A DNA stretch of 64,000 nt from Theristus sp. LFF4_11 (GCA_030248135.1 JASANC010000765.1:17371-81370), one strand, 5' to 3'; numbered from the stretch's first letter, positions 28,264 to 45,924 are shown. Notes: generated from the sequence alone by a model not told the origin. Made by a program: numbers and translations.

Positions 28264-31200
28264 CTGTGCTTCACAGTGGTGCAACGAACCATCTGGTCGG
28301 CTGCAAACTGTGCAAGTAGCTTGGTGATTATTGTTGACCACCAGCGCGTCCCAGTGCGTCTGTTTAACTTATAGCGCCAGTGAATGTCGCAGCAACAGTC
28401 GCTATTATTTTTGTATATCGACTGATAATGAATGCGCAAATGGGTGGGCTGCGGCGGCAGGGCGGTAGGAACGAATGTTGATGCATGCACTTGGACGCAT
28501 TAATGGCGCAGGGCTGATTGCTTCCAGAGCACATAACAGAATCTAATTAAGAATCATCGTGCACGTATCACAAGCGCCGCCCAGCAGGCAACACTCGCTT
28601 CCAGCTTCTTTTGTTTTCGTTCAGTGAAGAATATCCGACTAGGACTTTTGATATTATACCCTTTGGGCATCTCATATCGTCAAAAAACGTGCTATACGCT
28701 ATGAAATTTGTGAATTTTGTTGAAAAACTTTTTGATACATTACTGGGAAAACACACACTGTTGGATGTATTGCTGACTGTTATCGCGGTTTAGGTGATAT
28801 TTGTGTGGAGTGTTGAAAATTTTGTAAATCTGAGTAATCGCAGTGAAAGTGGGGATGAATTCAGATAAAATGGAGCGCAAATGCTTCGGCACAGTGCAGA
28901 GCACGGGCATAAATATCAAAAAGCGATCAGCACTGCGGCTGTCTGCAGCGGACTCGTAAAAAGCAGCCAGCGTAATAAAATGCAGCCACACAGCTCTTGG
29001 TAATCTCATGAAAATCATCAAGCTGCGCACGCGAAATGGCCGGCCAAACGCATGATGCGACTGATGAATTCCGCGAAATTGTAATGAGCGCAAACAGGAC
29101 GGGTGCAATTGTGGATTGCAAAATGTCAAAACTCGACCAAGTAACTCGGCTGATTGTATGCACGGTGTTCTTATTGGTTACCTCAGAGCTGCGAAATAAA
29201 ACACTACAAGAAAATACAAAAGTAACAAAAGTTTTTCGTCACCTTGATTGTTCGTGGTTTTCGGCGTCCGCTGTCAAAGGCGCCCGTCCAAAACAAACCT
29301 GAAAGTGAACGGCTTCATAGAAACTCATTGAACAAAGCTGGCGAAGTTGAAAACTGTAAAAATTGGTAACTGCAGTGTACAATAAATAACAGCATAATAA
29401 TGCAGAAAGAAGAAGATAATCTGTGAGTGCAAAGTGCAATTGACACCCCGGAAGCGCGAGCGGCCACGGCGTCCCATTGGCTCAAAAATCAGGCCAGATA
29501 TACGTTTGCATTATAAGGAGCGAAAGAGCAGACTGCTGCTGCTGTATACGCTTTGCGAAGTGTGCACTTCAACAGTTTGTGCTTGTTTGTCGCATTCAGC
29601 GCTTCGAGTTTTTTTTGCACGTCACTCAGACGCACGACAGGAGGTATATAAATGCAGAGTTTAGAAACGAGAGTTTAGCGGCACTTTTGGTATTCAATTT
29701 CACATCTGGCGAAACCGAAGTAGAGGGGCCAGAGAGCACCTTTGGGCGGGCCATAGGCGCGCGCATGAGCATGCTGTGTGCACTGCTAGCACTCATTGCT
29801 TGTGTGTGTGCGCTGCTTGCCAAGTGTGTCATTGCAAAAGTGTGTGTGCGTCTCTCTCATAATACTTTGCAGCTTTCTGCATTATGAGTGTTATAGGTGC
29901 ATACAAGCACACAGACATCTCAACGACGAGCAGCGCGGTGTTGTTGTTGGCAGTTCTTGGGTGTATGTGGCACACAGCAGCGAGTGCGCAAAGTGACACA
30001 CGCACGCAACTGCAGCATAACTAACGAATTACGAATGCGTATGTGTGCACTTGCACTCCAGCCGAACCCACTGGGGCCAGCTGTCTTCACTGCAATTATT
30101 GTCTTGTGCTGAAGCTTGCCAGCTTGTACGCCTAAAAACACGCGACTTCGTGACCTCGAACAAGCACGCATGTCAAAAACAAAACAGCATGCCGTTCTGC
30201 GTTCACGTGACTGCGTCTGCGCCTGTGCGTTCGCTGGGAAGCCGCAGGTTCAAAAAACGAAAGAAAGGTGCGCAGCGTCTGTGCTTCAGCTTGTTTGCAG
30301 TGGCGCTGTGCACAATGCAATGATAGTTAAACATTGCATTACAGCTGCAATTTATTCTGAAATTCACTGTTAACGTGAATTAATTGCATGCCAGAGGCCT
30401 GGTGTGAAAGGATAAATAATACGACCGCACGGTGGAACATGATCTCTTGAAAACAGCAGTTGCTGTCTTACAGTAGCAATAAGCGGCTCATGAACGCAAA
30501 CGGCAGCGAAACAGCTTGCAACCAAACTCAGCCCTGGTGGGCTACAGTGTGGTGGTTTTATTGACTTTCAACTGCGCCATAACAGGCGCACAATTGTAAC
30601 TCACGGGAAATTAAAAACGCCAACTTCTCATTTTCAATGTCTACTCTTTGCCGCCGCTGTTTGTTGCATTCGTAATAAGAATTGTGACAATAATCAACTG
30701 CGGTATTCCACCAAAAGCGCACTGTTCTCCAATTCATTCTAGCCTCCGTATGACTACTGCGTGGGCTCCTGTTCTGCACTGCGTGTGTGGCACATCCACA
30801 CTACAACTCAATGACTATCGCAAAAACTGCAGTAACAGACGCTTTTTCCCATCCGAAAATCCAACGGAATACTAACTGACAATGATAAAATCAATTAAAA
30901 ACACTGAATTTGCATGCTGTCGTTTCGGTGCATGTGGTCTTTTTGGGTCATTCAATTTCCCGAGGCGAATATCTGAGGCTTCCAGAAACAGAAACAGAGT
31001 GGCGGTGAGGCAACACTGGCAGCGGCACAGTGTGGCGTGTGCTCGGTGACTTCGCGTGTCAAATGGAGGACATTGCACCTGACCTGCAATGCGACTGCAA
31101 TGGCACGCACGAAAGCAACGAGTCTGCAAGGCCTACACTGCTTTCAACGGCTTACAGCAGGCTATCAGCTCAGCATCTCATTTCGTTCAACGCAATGACA

Positions 31201-34004
31201 GCGGCGCAGCAGCTACAGTTCGCAAATGCAGCGCCACCGGGGCAAGGCAATCATGTCTCGATACATATTATCAAACTCACATGTGCAGCGAGCTACTTTT
31301 GAGTTGATTGCACCCTTCGTTCTGTGTGTTGTGTGCCGCAAATAATCACAAGCAACGCATACGCACGCAGGTTATAGCACTTGCTTGTGCACTTGCTGCC
31401 GAGAGTTCAGTTGACGCAACTCTGAAAGGTTCACAGAGAATCACAGTGCAGGTTGCGGAATAAAAACTTTTTTCCTGTGTGCCCCAGCGAGCGCAAATGC
31501 AGCACACAGACAACGTGGTTTTATACACTGAACATTCTCGCCCAGCATTCACTCTCACTGTGCTAATCAACACGCAATCGCAAAACGGAGTGACTGCAAA
31601 AAGCTGCGCCACTCTCAACTGCTGTCGGACGTTCTCGACTCGTCGCATGTGCAATTGAGTTACCACAATAACTTGGTTATCAAACGGAACTTTTTCACTC
31701 GGAAAGTGGCTGGTCAAGTTTCTTCTTCATCGTTGCTCACTCTCACTGGCCATGTGGAGGGTGCTTTCATGAATTGCCATGGTTGAACTTAAAAAGGTTG
31801 CACAACTGCTTGTAAAGTTGCGCCACGTTTTACGTAGTTCAATTTTAGAATCATTGCACGTTTGTGTGAGCCTTTGAATTCTGTTTGTTTTGTTTTGTTT
31901 TGTTTCTAGTCGAATGCAATTTCAAGATGCCACCAAGCTTTTAGTAAACAAGCTGCACGTTTGCAAATCGCCTTAATTAGGAAGCGCACTGCTTGGCTAC
32001 CGTAGTCAACGGTGCTACGATGCCATGTCACGTTTTTGTACCCGGTTGTGTTGCACAGTCAATTCCCAAACTTTTCAAGACTGGCTGTTTTTTTGTTATG
32101 CACGCCCATTGCGCACCCATTCAAGTATTGTTTTTCTGAGACGTCCGGTCATGCAGAGACGGAAACACAAGCAGACCGTAAACAGGAACAGTGACACGCA
32201 AAAAACACGGTTTGCGTGCGTGCAAAACAAAAAATCGAAATGTCAAAAAGTTCAAAAGAACAATTTGAAAAAAATAATAGTGGGTGGGGGTGTTATGGAA
32301 GCTGCGATGGACACGTACAATGTGCATGTGAGCAGATTTCAAAAATGCAGTCGTGCAAATTATGTACTTACCGATTGACTGCACATTGTCCGACAACTTT
32401 GTCCACATGATTGTTGTTGTTTTTTCTTTAACTTTTTGCTCTTCTCGTCGCGCTGATTAAAACTTGTAGCTGACGACTTCTGGCATGCTTGGCGTTTGAA
32501 AGAATAACACTGAGTCAGTTGGTCATTATATGCGGTGGATGACTGAAAACTTTGAAAACTGGGACAATTTGAAAGTAGTGTACCAAAATCAGTGTAAAAC
32601 CACACTTTAAGTGTCACTGATTACCAGAATGCCGCAGCTGTAGTCTACTCTCAATAATTCAAGTTATAGACAGAAAAAAATCGAACACAAATGTTGCTCG
32701 CAAAAACTTGCTGTTGTCCACCCCCGAAACTAACAGGTTTTATCTAAGAACTGATAAGACAGAATCAGCAAAATTTAAGTTAGCATCCTTGTCGATGTTG
32801 CTTTTCTTTTCAGAAAACGCCGTGAACTGAATTGTCTAAGCCAATGACACTTTACAAATGCCCTTCGTTCGTGGGACATTCGGCCGTGTTCGGGTGGTGG
32901 TACATGTTTGACATGCTGGGGTGACAATGGGAACAAAACACTCAAAAAGTGCACGAACCGCCAGGCGCAACAGTTGGGGAAATATTTTTACAAAAAATGA
33001 TCAACGGGCGATCAACGGAACAAATAAGAGTGTGGATTGAATTGCTGCTGAAACTGACAACGGCGAAATAAACTGTGATGATATGACGCTGTGAGAACAC
33101 GTAAAGCTACATACACAAAACATGTACAAACAGACCGGCTGTGAAATGCTGCGAGCTGAGCCTGTGCAGTTTGGTCTTTGGTCTACCGGTGACTGAGCGC
33201 ACAACGTTGCTGGCAGCGCTATGTTGCTGCAACATCTATGCACATACGTGTGCGTTTGTTGTGTGTTTCGCTCCTAAACGGTAGTGGCTGTTTTCGCGGG
33301 CTGGCATGCCGCTCGCCACTGATGCTGCTTTCTTCACAAAACGACCATAAAATGTCTGTTAGCACCAAACGGTGAATGAATATGAGAAAAGAAAGACACC
33401 AACACGAGCCTGTCTTGAAACACTGCGCCGAGCAAAATAACCCAGAACAACAACAGCACAACACCACTCTTGGGTGTATATTGTGTTCCTAAGGCAGATA
33501 AACGAATCATTTCTGTCTCGTCACAAAAGTTTTTCTTTCCGTTTTTTGTCGTTTTATCATTTTAGCGAATATTATGATGTGTGACGTCTGCTTAAAACTC
33601 AAGCAGATTTTTCTTCAGCGGGCCGGGACTACTTATTGCTGACTGCGAGACATCGGAGCAGTGGCACAATGTAATGAGAGGGCAGAAAGGACACTAAAAT
33701 GCAACCAATAACGTTTGTGATGTTTGAGACTTTTTTGGAATCGACATCACGGTGGGTGTCTCAATGAATCAAACAACATAAAAAAGCAACAAGGCGCACA
33801 ATGAGTCATATTTTTTGAGGAATAAAAAAGCTAATGTAACAAACTCGGGGTTAAAAGACGAAATATCCAATTTCATATCGCTTTCAAGAAACAAGTTGCG
33901 GTCTACATAAACATACAAAAAATAGAGAGATGTCAGAAAGATAGAGTTGTAACGCTGCGGAAATTGAAAAGAATATAACACGTGAGAAAATTACATGATA
34001 GGTA
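28264..34004. other. 5.7-kb gene-poor region upstream of the CDK gene
   Basis: No domain, splice-consistent exon chain or repeat family recognised on either strand. Small low-complexity features only, for example a ttttg run near 31889. It may hold the CDK promoter, enhancers or unrecognised 5' untranslated exons. Confidence 0.45.
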
Positions 34005-34797
34005 AACAGGGTGGCGCAGGCAGAACATCAAAAAAATGTTCAGATGCTTGGCCGGAAAGTTGAAGAAAATTAAAAATGTCCGTACTTGAAAGGTGTTGAA
34101 AGAAGTTCGGATTGAAAATGTTCCGATACTTTAATGAACATTGAACCTTTTCCACTACTTGTTCCACTTATTGAACTTATTTGAAACTTGTGACAAAGCG
34201 GGGGGTACAATTCCGGCCCGCTAATTCCGGCCTGAAGAATTCCGGCCCGCTCATTCCGGCCCGAAGAATTCCGGCCCGAAGAATTCCGGCCCGGAGAATT
34301 CCGGCCCGGAGAATTTTCGCCAGCACGAACAATATTAAACCACACGAAGTGATTTTGGTAATGAAATAATAAAATAAAAATATCGATGTTCACATGTTAC
34401 AGTGTATTTTCAATGATCTTCGTCCTGTTTGCTTTTTTGGAAAGTGAAACCTTTTGGGGAAAAACTACAACTAAATTTTTAAATTTTTTTATCATGAACA
34501 GGATTTGTAACCCCTTTACCTTATCAAAAAGGCTTGTCTTAGGATTAGGAACCTACAACAAGTCACTGCAAGCAAGTTCTAAACAAAAATAAAAAATCAC
34601 TTAATTTATTTTCCAAAAATCACTTCGTGTGGTTTAATATTGTTCTTGCTGGCGAAAATTCTCCGGGCCGGAATTCTTCGGGCCGGAATGAGCGGGCCGG
34701 AATTCTACGGGCCGGAATTTCGCGGGCCGGAATAGTACACGAGCCGTGACAAAGCTACCCCACAGCAGTTCAAAACTATATCATCACTTCTGAGCCA
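34005..34797. mobile_element. Possible Tc1/mariner-like element carrying a foldback insertion
   Basis: Outer ends acagggtggcgcag (34005) and ctgagccaccctgt (ending ~34797) are inverted repeats of about 14 bp, with taa or ta on both sides. The interior is largely occupied by the foldback at 34199-34746. No transposase frame. Confidence 0.45.
34199..34746. mobile_element. Foldback element with CCGGAATTC-type repeat arms
   Basis: About 548 bp flanked by the direct repeat tgacaaag (34191-34198 and 34747-34754; the match extends to 10 bp, gtgacaaagc). Both arms are short tandem arrays of a unit of about 15 bp (gaattccggcccgga and its complement; 34206-34318 and 34658-34735), followed by a second inverted pair around caatattaaaccacacgaag. 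The loop contains ttaggattaggaacctacaa, shared with 54439-54500. Confidence 0.7.
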
Positions 34798-36158
34798 CCC
34801 TGTTAAATTCGACGTTTTCTGAAGTTGTTAGAAACAATCTGCTGTGGCCGTCGGACAAGCAGCAATTTCAACATAAAAACGGTTAGCACTTTGAGTGGTG
34901 CGTCGCATATTTGAAAAGATACGGAAGGAGACAGACCTAGCGACGCGACGTTGTTGCTACATGTAGCTAAAGCTCATTTTTTCACTAGACATTTTCAGTT
35001 TATTTGCTTCACAAGCCGAAAGGACAGCACTTTGTTTAGTACAGTTTCACTATACCACATTGACAGCAACACATTCACATTCAGCGTATAACAACAACAA
35101 ACAATAATGGATACATGCACATTAACTTCGGTAGCCATCCAGAATTCAATGTCCAACGAAAGGTCGTAAAAAACACGACAGAAAATAGTAAATGTTGGAG
35201 AACAAAAGGGACTGGACGAATGAAGCAAGGTGCACAAAGCACAGCGCTTTGTCCCTGTAGCAGCCACACATCTGCGGACGCTGTTCGGAAACGTAAAAAA
35301 GTTCAAGATTAAAATACAATGTAATCTTACTTCACTGATTTTCTTGTCGAACACGTGCGTCAAAGGAGCAGCCGTATTTCCACATGTGATTCTTGTTTTA
35401 TTCTGTCTGTCTGGTTGCCACCAACGTTTCCATCAAATTTTGAATTGCAGTTTCGCGCAGCTGGTCTCATTCAGGAAGCCACTGGTGCGCATCAGTTTCA
35501 ATAAAAGACTGTCAGCAACGGAGCTGTTCGTGTTGTTGAACGGAAAACAAACAGTGAATGAAATATGCGAACGGCTGCGTTTGGACGACACACAACAATT
35601 ATATTTTGCTGTATTTATTGCACATTCGACTGAACACCATTTCCGCAGACAAAATAAAGATAAAAAAGACAATAATACACGCACGATGAGAACGGAAAAT
35701 GTGGCATTGATATAGGAGCGGCTAAAATAGTCCCATAGAACTCTAAAAGATGCAACGAAACAGTTAACAACAGAAACAACGCGATTATATACAGAAATCG
35801 GAAATGTTGAAGTTTATCCGAATATCTAAGAGTGCCTGGAAAGGAAACCGGTACAATTTTGTCAATCACAAAAAAATAAATAGTGTTGAAGAAAACACAA
35901 TGATACAAATTTATCACATGACATAACATCAACCATCCAATGAATTTTGGAATGTTTATTTATTCTTGTGCATCGATTCAGAACTGAAATTTACGACAAT
36001 TTACGATAAATGTGAGTAAAAAAGTCTCTTCTTCTCAGACAAGTGAACTAAAATGCAGCCTAGCTGCGATTAAAACGTCAAGCAATCGCCGTGTGCCGGA
36101 AGCAAGTGAGCTGCATCAATGGGACGAGTGGCGCGCCATCGCTCGCCTGCACCAGCGG
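34798..36158. other. Region downstream of NSF
   Basis: About 1.36 kb. On the minus strand an AATAAA (35955-35960) lies about 200 bp past the NSF stop codon and is a plausible poly(A) signal. A 161-codon + strand frame (35230-35715) has no recognisable homology or splice support. Confidence 0.4.
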
Positions 36159-40043
<3,885 letters not shown>

Positions 40044-42169
40044 GATGATGGGTGTGTGATGTTCTTTCTATTCGAAGTTGAAGCCCAACTTTTTCAATCC
40101 AAAACCAACAGAACTCTTCAATGGGCGACCACAAATTTTCTACACCCTCAATATAACGTGGCAAAAACGGATTTCGCAATCAATGTGCAGCGAACTTCTG
40201 GAAACAAAGAACTTCATAATTATGGACACGTCAACGTTTAAACACGTGGCGCGAACAGCAATTCTGTGACGAAACAACGTCGTCCACCCGACTCATGAAA
40301 TAACAAATGAAAATAGCATTGAAGAAAATTAAAATCATAAACAGGCAAACATGCAAGAACAAGGCATGAGCAGAGGAAAGAAAAGACATGACAAAACAAG
40401 ACTAATGCAGACGGAAACACAAGACAAGCAAAGATGTATAAAAGGGGAAAACAGCAAAGAGCGCACGAAGACCCGCAGAGCACCCCAACGATGGAACACA
40501 TTTCATGTTTATTGCAAGCTTCGCTGCTGAGAGACGCGTGCCCGAAAAGATCATGCAACGCAGTTTGAGCCAAATGCTGCAGCCATGCGGAGCAGTGCAG
40601 TGCGCCGATGCGTTCAAAGTGGCTGCAGTAGCACAGCACGGCAGGGCATGGGCGCTTTGCCACCCTGAACAACACGCATGCGTGCGCACGAGAATTTGGG
40701 CTGCTTCTGGCGTCGCACTTTATCCGATCAGAGACGTACACAACGCTAACACTAAAACTGCAGCCGAAAAACTCCAGCGCACTCCAATTGAATCGAATGG
40801 CACAATTTAGTTGTATTGCGCCCGAAAGCACCATGGTGCATGCTGCTAGCAGCGCAACGCAGTCGACTCAAGTGAAATGGCTGGCTTGATGCATGCTCGC
40901 ATACAAACGCTCAATGTTTCCAGATAATAAACAGCTCGCGTGCGGGTGGCAGCAGCAGTCAGCACGACTTGCACAGTGCCGTGCGTAAGCGTGTGCACAC
41001 ACACACACACGTCTGTAAGCACAATATGCTCGGCGTATCACAGTGTTGTCACGATCAATAACATCGGCAACGTCGCCATTGCTAAACTGCACCATTCACT
41101 GTCTGCGCTTTCCGAGCTCAACACACACCGACCAGCCTCAAATGCAAGTTCATTGGCCCAGACGAGCAGATAAAAAACTCAGCTGTTTCAGAAAATAATA
41201 TCAGCCAGCAACAATAACATGCCATACATGCAAGTATCGGTGCACAGTTGGTCTGCATGGAAGAAAAAAACGCGACGACACGACGCGATGCTACGAAAGT
41301 TCAAAAAAACTGCAGCAGGAAATTATTTATGAGGTGGCGACCGCTGACGGCCACGCCAATGATTACTGTGAAATGAAGGAATTGAAAAAAGCTGAAAGCT
41401 TGCTGTGTTCACACGAACCTGGCTGTTCAAACGTGACACATGCACCGCACAGCAACACATGGAGGAATGTACTATGTGAATTGAACTCACGGCTCTGAAC
41501 CAATCCAATGCAAAACGTGTCACACGAACTGATGTGCGATTTTTTATTCTTGCACCCGTAAACCAGGATAAACATGTTTCCATGATAACAAACCAGTAAT
41601 CTCGCATGGATGGATACCCTGTAACCCAACCCGTTGGACACAGCCAACCCACAAACCCACACTGACAGTTTGATCAGCTTGACAAAATCCATAAAATTTG
41701 AAATTGAAATAAACTTGAGAAAATGGAAAATGCTATGAATGATCGATGTGAACAATCTGCAAGTGAGATACTTTGAATGGGACATTATGGCATGCGTATG
41801 TTTCAATGAAAAATGCAAAACAGACACAACCAAACAAATGTGCACTCATATGGTGCCATTTTTCACTTCTAAACATGATTGTAGGTGAAAAAATAACTGA
41901 TTCCAAAGCTATGATTCCAGACGTTTGAGACTTTAAAAATGTGACGAAAACTACAGTTTGTGTAACATCTGACTAAACTGAAGCCACTGACAAAATATAT
42001 CGACTTAAAACGAAATATGATTGACGCTAACCAACCACTAAAAGTCACGGGTTTTGATGGGAAGAAACCGGTAAAGTGCAAGCGATCTACCACAAGCGCG
42101 TAATGTGTGCGTGCTAAACCGATGAGATGAGATGCATCATGGTTGAGCGCCGTTGCAAGCGGGCGCCAA
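40044..42169. other. Intergenic between NSF and the MFS transporter gene
   Basis: About 2.1 kb containing the NSF promoter and the 3' side of the transporter gene. A (CA)n stretch lies near 40996-41010. A 198-codon minus-strand frame (40238-40834) is compositionally odd (Cys/Leu/Phe rich) and unsupported. Confidence 0.45.
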
Positions 42170-45100
42170 TCAGCGCATGTCAACGAACATGCACGTGAAC
42201 ACGAGTCCAACGGCAATGGCCAGTTCGTGCGCGGCGAACATCAGCCGTGGACAGACGCTCAGTGAATAGGCGTCCGTGGGCGGTGTCGCGGCGGCAGCGT
42301 AGGAGGCCTGCAGAGCACATGGCCAGCCGATCGCTGCGAACGACAGTGCACACAGCGCGCCAGCGCACAGCACCGCACAGCACAGCGCCAACGACCACGC
42401 CGCTGAGTGGGGTTGTTTGCATGCGAACGGCTGCTTTCCAGTGCTTGGTAGAGTTGGCAACGTTTGCTTTAATGTGACTAAAGCTCACAATTTTTCAATA
42501 AATAGGCGTTTAAACGCATTAAAATCTTGGTGTCATGCCTTGAATGCGGTACGAAATGGCATTATGAGGAACTTTCGTAATTTTTCCAGCAAAAAAATTC
42601 ATCTAGCTTTTTCATTCTGCATCCTTTTTTCGGCGGACAGATGCAAATTGCATTGCGGCGGTTATGAAAAAAAACCTAGGGCAGCTGGCAGCAGTCGTGT
42701 GCCAACGGTATCGCACAACATGGCTGGTTGCAACGCCCAACACGCACCGACAAGCACACCAACGCACGCCGCGATGATCTGGCAAAACAACGCTTGCTTC
42801 GCTTTGGTTGTGCACTGACGCATTGCTGCTCACAGAAATGACCCATCACAGCGCTCGTTTTAAACTGATAGCCAATCGATCCGCTTGTTACTCATAATGG
42901 ATTGTAATAAAAATTCGGGCTCACCCGTAACTCATTACGCTATTCGACTTTGACTCTGCATGGAAAAAGATGCCAAAATAGTGGCAACCTCACAGATGCC
43001 GTCATCATGGAATTTCGGTGGCGACACGACGGCGAACGCGGCAGCAATGAGCACACCGATGGTGGCCGTCAGCAACACATTGCCACGGGGCAGACGGCTG
43101 CTGAATCGGTCGCACGCAACGCCGCTGACACTCGCCACTGGGATCGCAAACGCAACGAACAACGCACTACGCCACAGTGCTGCTGTTGAGTGCAGCTGAA
43201 ACTGCATGATGCACACTGTGCTCGTGGCACACGCACTGTTGCTGCCATGCTAGACCATTGCATGACGCACACTGTGCTCGTGGCACACGCACTGTTGCTG
43301 CCATGGTACACCATTGCATGACGCACACTGTGCTCGTGGCACACGCACTGTTGCTGCCATGGTACACCATTGCGTCATGCACTGCCGACGTGTGTGACAC
43401 GGTGATGCAGCGTCCGGTGAAGGCATGGCAACAAGCGAATGGTGCTCACTTGCACACACGCACGCACTGCATTGGTGACGTTCAAAAAGCATCAAATCCC
43501 TCGTGGACAAACTAGTGTTCAAGCACGAACAGACCAACCGCATGACGTGTGCGCTTGCGATCAGTGGCTGTGGTGATTGCGTCTATTGTGAACAGCAGTG
43601 AGAACGCAGCACCGTTGGTCAGCGCAAACGAAAGCACACAACTCAGTGTGGACTTGCATGGGTGCAACGGCGGTCGTTGGCCTGCTGACACTGCAGAGTA
43701 ACGTGGTCAATTTTGATTTTTTCCTTGAAATCGAATGCGTTTACTCGCCACATTATGTGGAGATCGACCAAGCGCACGTGAGTTTTCAGCCAAGCCAGGT
43801 AGCACACCGACCGTGAGCATGATCCGTCGGCCGACTGTTGTCGATGGCATTGAAGATCACTGACGCCAAACGGTCACCGTCTCCGCCGGCGTGCCCTGCT
43901 GCGAACTCGCTGTCCGCATCTGCCGACGTGCCAGCGTTGTCGCCTTCAATTGAATCTGCAAAGCCGTGCACGCATCGTCCATGCTGCTATAGCATTTCAC
44001 CATTGACTGCAACAACGTTCTGCAGGTACCCGGAGACGTCGTGTCATTGTGGACTTGCTGCGGCAACCGTGGCACCACGGTCAACACTGCGCGAACACTG
44101 ACCAGTTTCCGACGGTGCATACTCGTAGGCAGGCGTGGTGAGCGCACGCACGTCCGAGTAGCTGTCAGCATTGCGCGTGCGTTGTTGTGTTTGTTGACGG
44201 AGCACAGCGGCGTGTGCAGGCGGCAGTGCTGTTGGTGCACGCTCCAGCAGGGATGACGTACTTCTGCAGCAAACAACACTGATGTGCTGACACAGCCAGC
44301 CAGCTGGCACAGGACTGTGTTGTGCACACCTGAGTGCCAGGATGCCATTGAGACTGGCGAGTGTGCACCACGCGAGCATGCTCAAGTACGCCACACCGTC
44401 GCTGTCACCACCGAACGCGCCACTGAACGTGCCGAAGCAGACGTTCCACACGAACATCGCGGCAAACATGAAACTGTGCACGCAGCCTGCAGCATACACG
44501 AACACATCCGTGGGGGGGTGCATGGCAAGGCGGATCATTGGTTTTAAAATGAATGCGAATAGCTGTCATGGAGTAGCACAATTTGATATACACATACAAT
44601 CTACGGTGAAAGACACCGGTGACAAGCCACGAACACTTCGTGCACCATCGTGCAGGCCTGGGCCGCCATAGTACATTTGCCGCCTGGCAACATGAAGGAA
44701 TGACAACAGTTTGTTTGCAGTGAACTAACCGAGCAGCTTGCCGGCGTGCTTCGGCCCAAGGTTGCGCAGATTGACGAACAACGTCGTTTGATACAGAAAC
44801 GAAACGCCAACACCTGCAAGCACATGACTGAGACACTCGGTGAGAATGGCAAGCAGCGTCACAGACAGCAGTGGGCCACTACCCGACAAGAACGAGTACA
44901 GCGCCACGAGCGGCAATCGCGTGGCGTAGAACGCTGCCGAGCGCACGGCACTCCACAGCAGCAGATAGGCGAACGTGCTGAGCACACAGCCGACCACGCA
45001 CAGCCACATTGCGGACAGCCGCGCCAGCAGCAGCGTTGACGGCACGCCGCCGAGCGACACGCCAAACAGCGCGCATGTCACCACGAGTATGCCTGAACAT

Positions 45101-45290
45101 GAACGCAACTCACAGGCTGTCAAGTGGCATAGCACCAAGCAGACAATGTACCTTGTTGGTAGGTGTAATTGAGTGACTGATGCAGCTGTGTAACGCCGGT
45201 CTGCCACGCCCATGGTGCCCCACAGGCACTCATCGTCAACAGACCAACGATCAAAGTGCACGACGCACGGCAACGCACACGGTCAACCAT
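42170..45290 (-). CDS. Multi-pass MFS transporter, nodulin-like type, 10 exons
   Basis: Exons in transcript order: 45290-45152, 45092-44880, 44813-44730, 44486-44330, 44263-44103, 43955-43812, 43690-43539, 43195-42989, 42778-42676, 42402-42170; 530 aa. It has hydrophobic segments in two blocks split by a charged loop: an N block (YTYQQ, then a loop and FLYQTTLFVNLRNLGPKHAGKLLG, the hallmark of the nodulin-like MFS group), a polar cytoplasmic loop of ~100 residues, and a C block with ACDRFSSRLPRGNVLL and GACWALQPAMLCDTVGTRLLPA. Substrate unknown. The intron between exons 2 and 3 is only 66 bp and could instead be read through in frame. Intron 7 carries a 56-bp tandem repeat. Same orientation as the SLC46 gene upstream, but not obviously a paralogue of it. 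Confidence 0.75.
43206..43382. repeat. 56-bp tandem repeat, about 3.2 units, in transporter intron 7
   Basis: Unit catgacgcacactgtgctcg + tggcacacgcactgttgctg + ccatggtacaccattg, starting at 43206, 43262 and 43318 with few differences. Begins 10 bp upstream (on the transcript) of the exon 8 acceptor side. Confidence 0.9.
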
Positions 45291-45654
45291 GCTGCGAAAC
45301 ACGGCTCGAACAATGCACACACACACAACTGACGTGCAACAAAGAACACTGGTCGGTGGCACAACCGACATTGGTGCTGGAGGAGCCCTCGCCACTACAC
45401 TGTGATTATATGTCACGTTTTGGAAACAACGTTGAAATTGAATAACATAACAACACCAAAATAACAACAACAAACGAATCAACCAGCAATGAAATCATCA
45501 CAGTCTTGAATTGAGATGGGAACAATGAGCTTCAGTTGTTTATAGTATCAATAAGCCACTGGTCAAGCAAAGTAAAGATAATAAACCACGAAAAAAGTGA
45601 GCAACTGGTTTTTGATATGATAAGAATCGTAGCAACAATCGAATAATACAAAAA
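45291..45654. other. Intergenic, nothing recognised
   Basis: About 360 bp 5' of the MFS transporter gene, downstream of SLC46. No supported gene or repeat. Confidence 0.5.
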
Positions 45655-45890
45655 TTGCCAACATCATATTTTTGGTTTGCGACTCAGCGCGTTTGCTTTC
45701 AAATTGTTTGCTTGCAAGCGCGTTTGTTTGCTTGCTTGACGTGAAAATTGAATTGGTTTCATGCTTCATGCGGCAATCCAAAATTGACAAAGTGACCCGT
45801 CGTATCTCCGAAATCAGGGTCACTTTAGCAATTTTGAGATGTTGTGCACATACGAAATGCTGTGTGTACCATTGAGTCGGAGAACTAGAA
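45655..45890 (+). repeat. Epsilon dispersed repeat, copy 3
   Basis: Shares ggtttcatgc, caaaattgacaaagtgaccc, tcactttagcaattttgaga and the terminal ttgagtcggagaacta block with the other two copies, but is more diverged. Confidence 0.5.
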
Positions 45891-45924
45891 ACGAAGACGA
45901 TAAAGTGATCACTGACAGCAACAG

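Noticed and set aside
29477..29887. 136-codon + strand ORF with a hydrophobic segment
   Set aside because: Repetitive Cys/Ala/Leu content and no supporting context.
35230..35715. 161-codon + strand ORF
   Set aside because: No homology recognised and no partner exons; likely chance opening downstream of NSF.
40238..40834. 198-codon minus-strand ORF upstream of NSF
   Set aside because: No recognisable domain, unusual Cys/Phe/Leu composition, no splice or conservation support.
41323..41845. Possible tRNA-like or short coding element upstream of the NSF gene
   Set aside because: A weak B-box-like motif only; no foldable tRNA and no homology.
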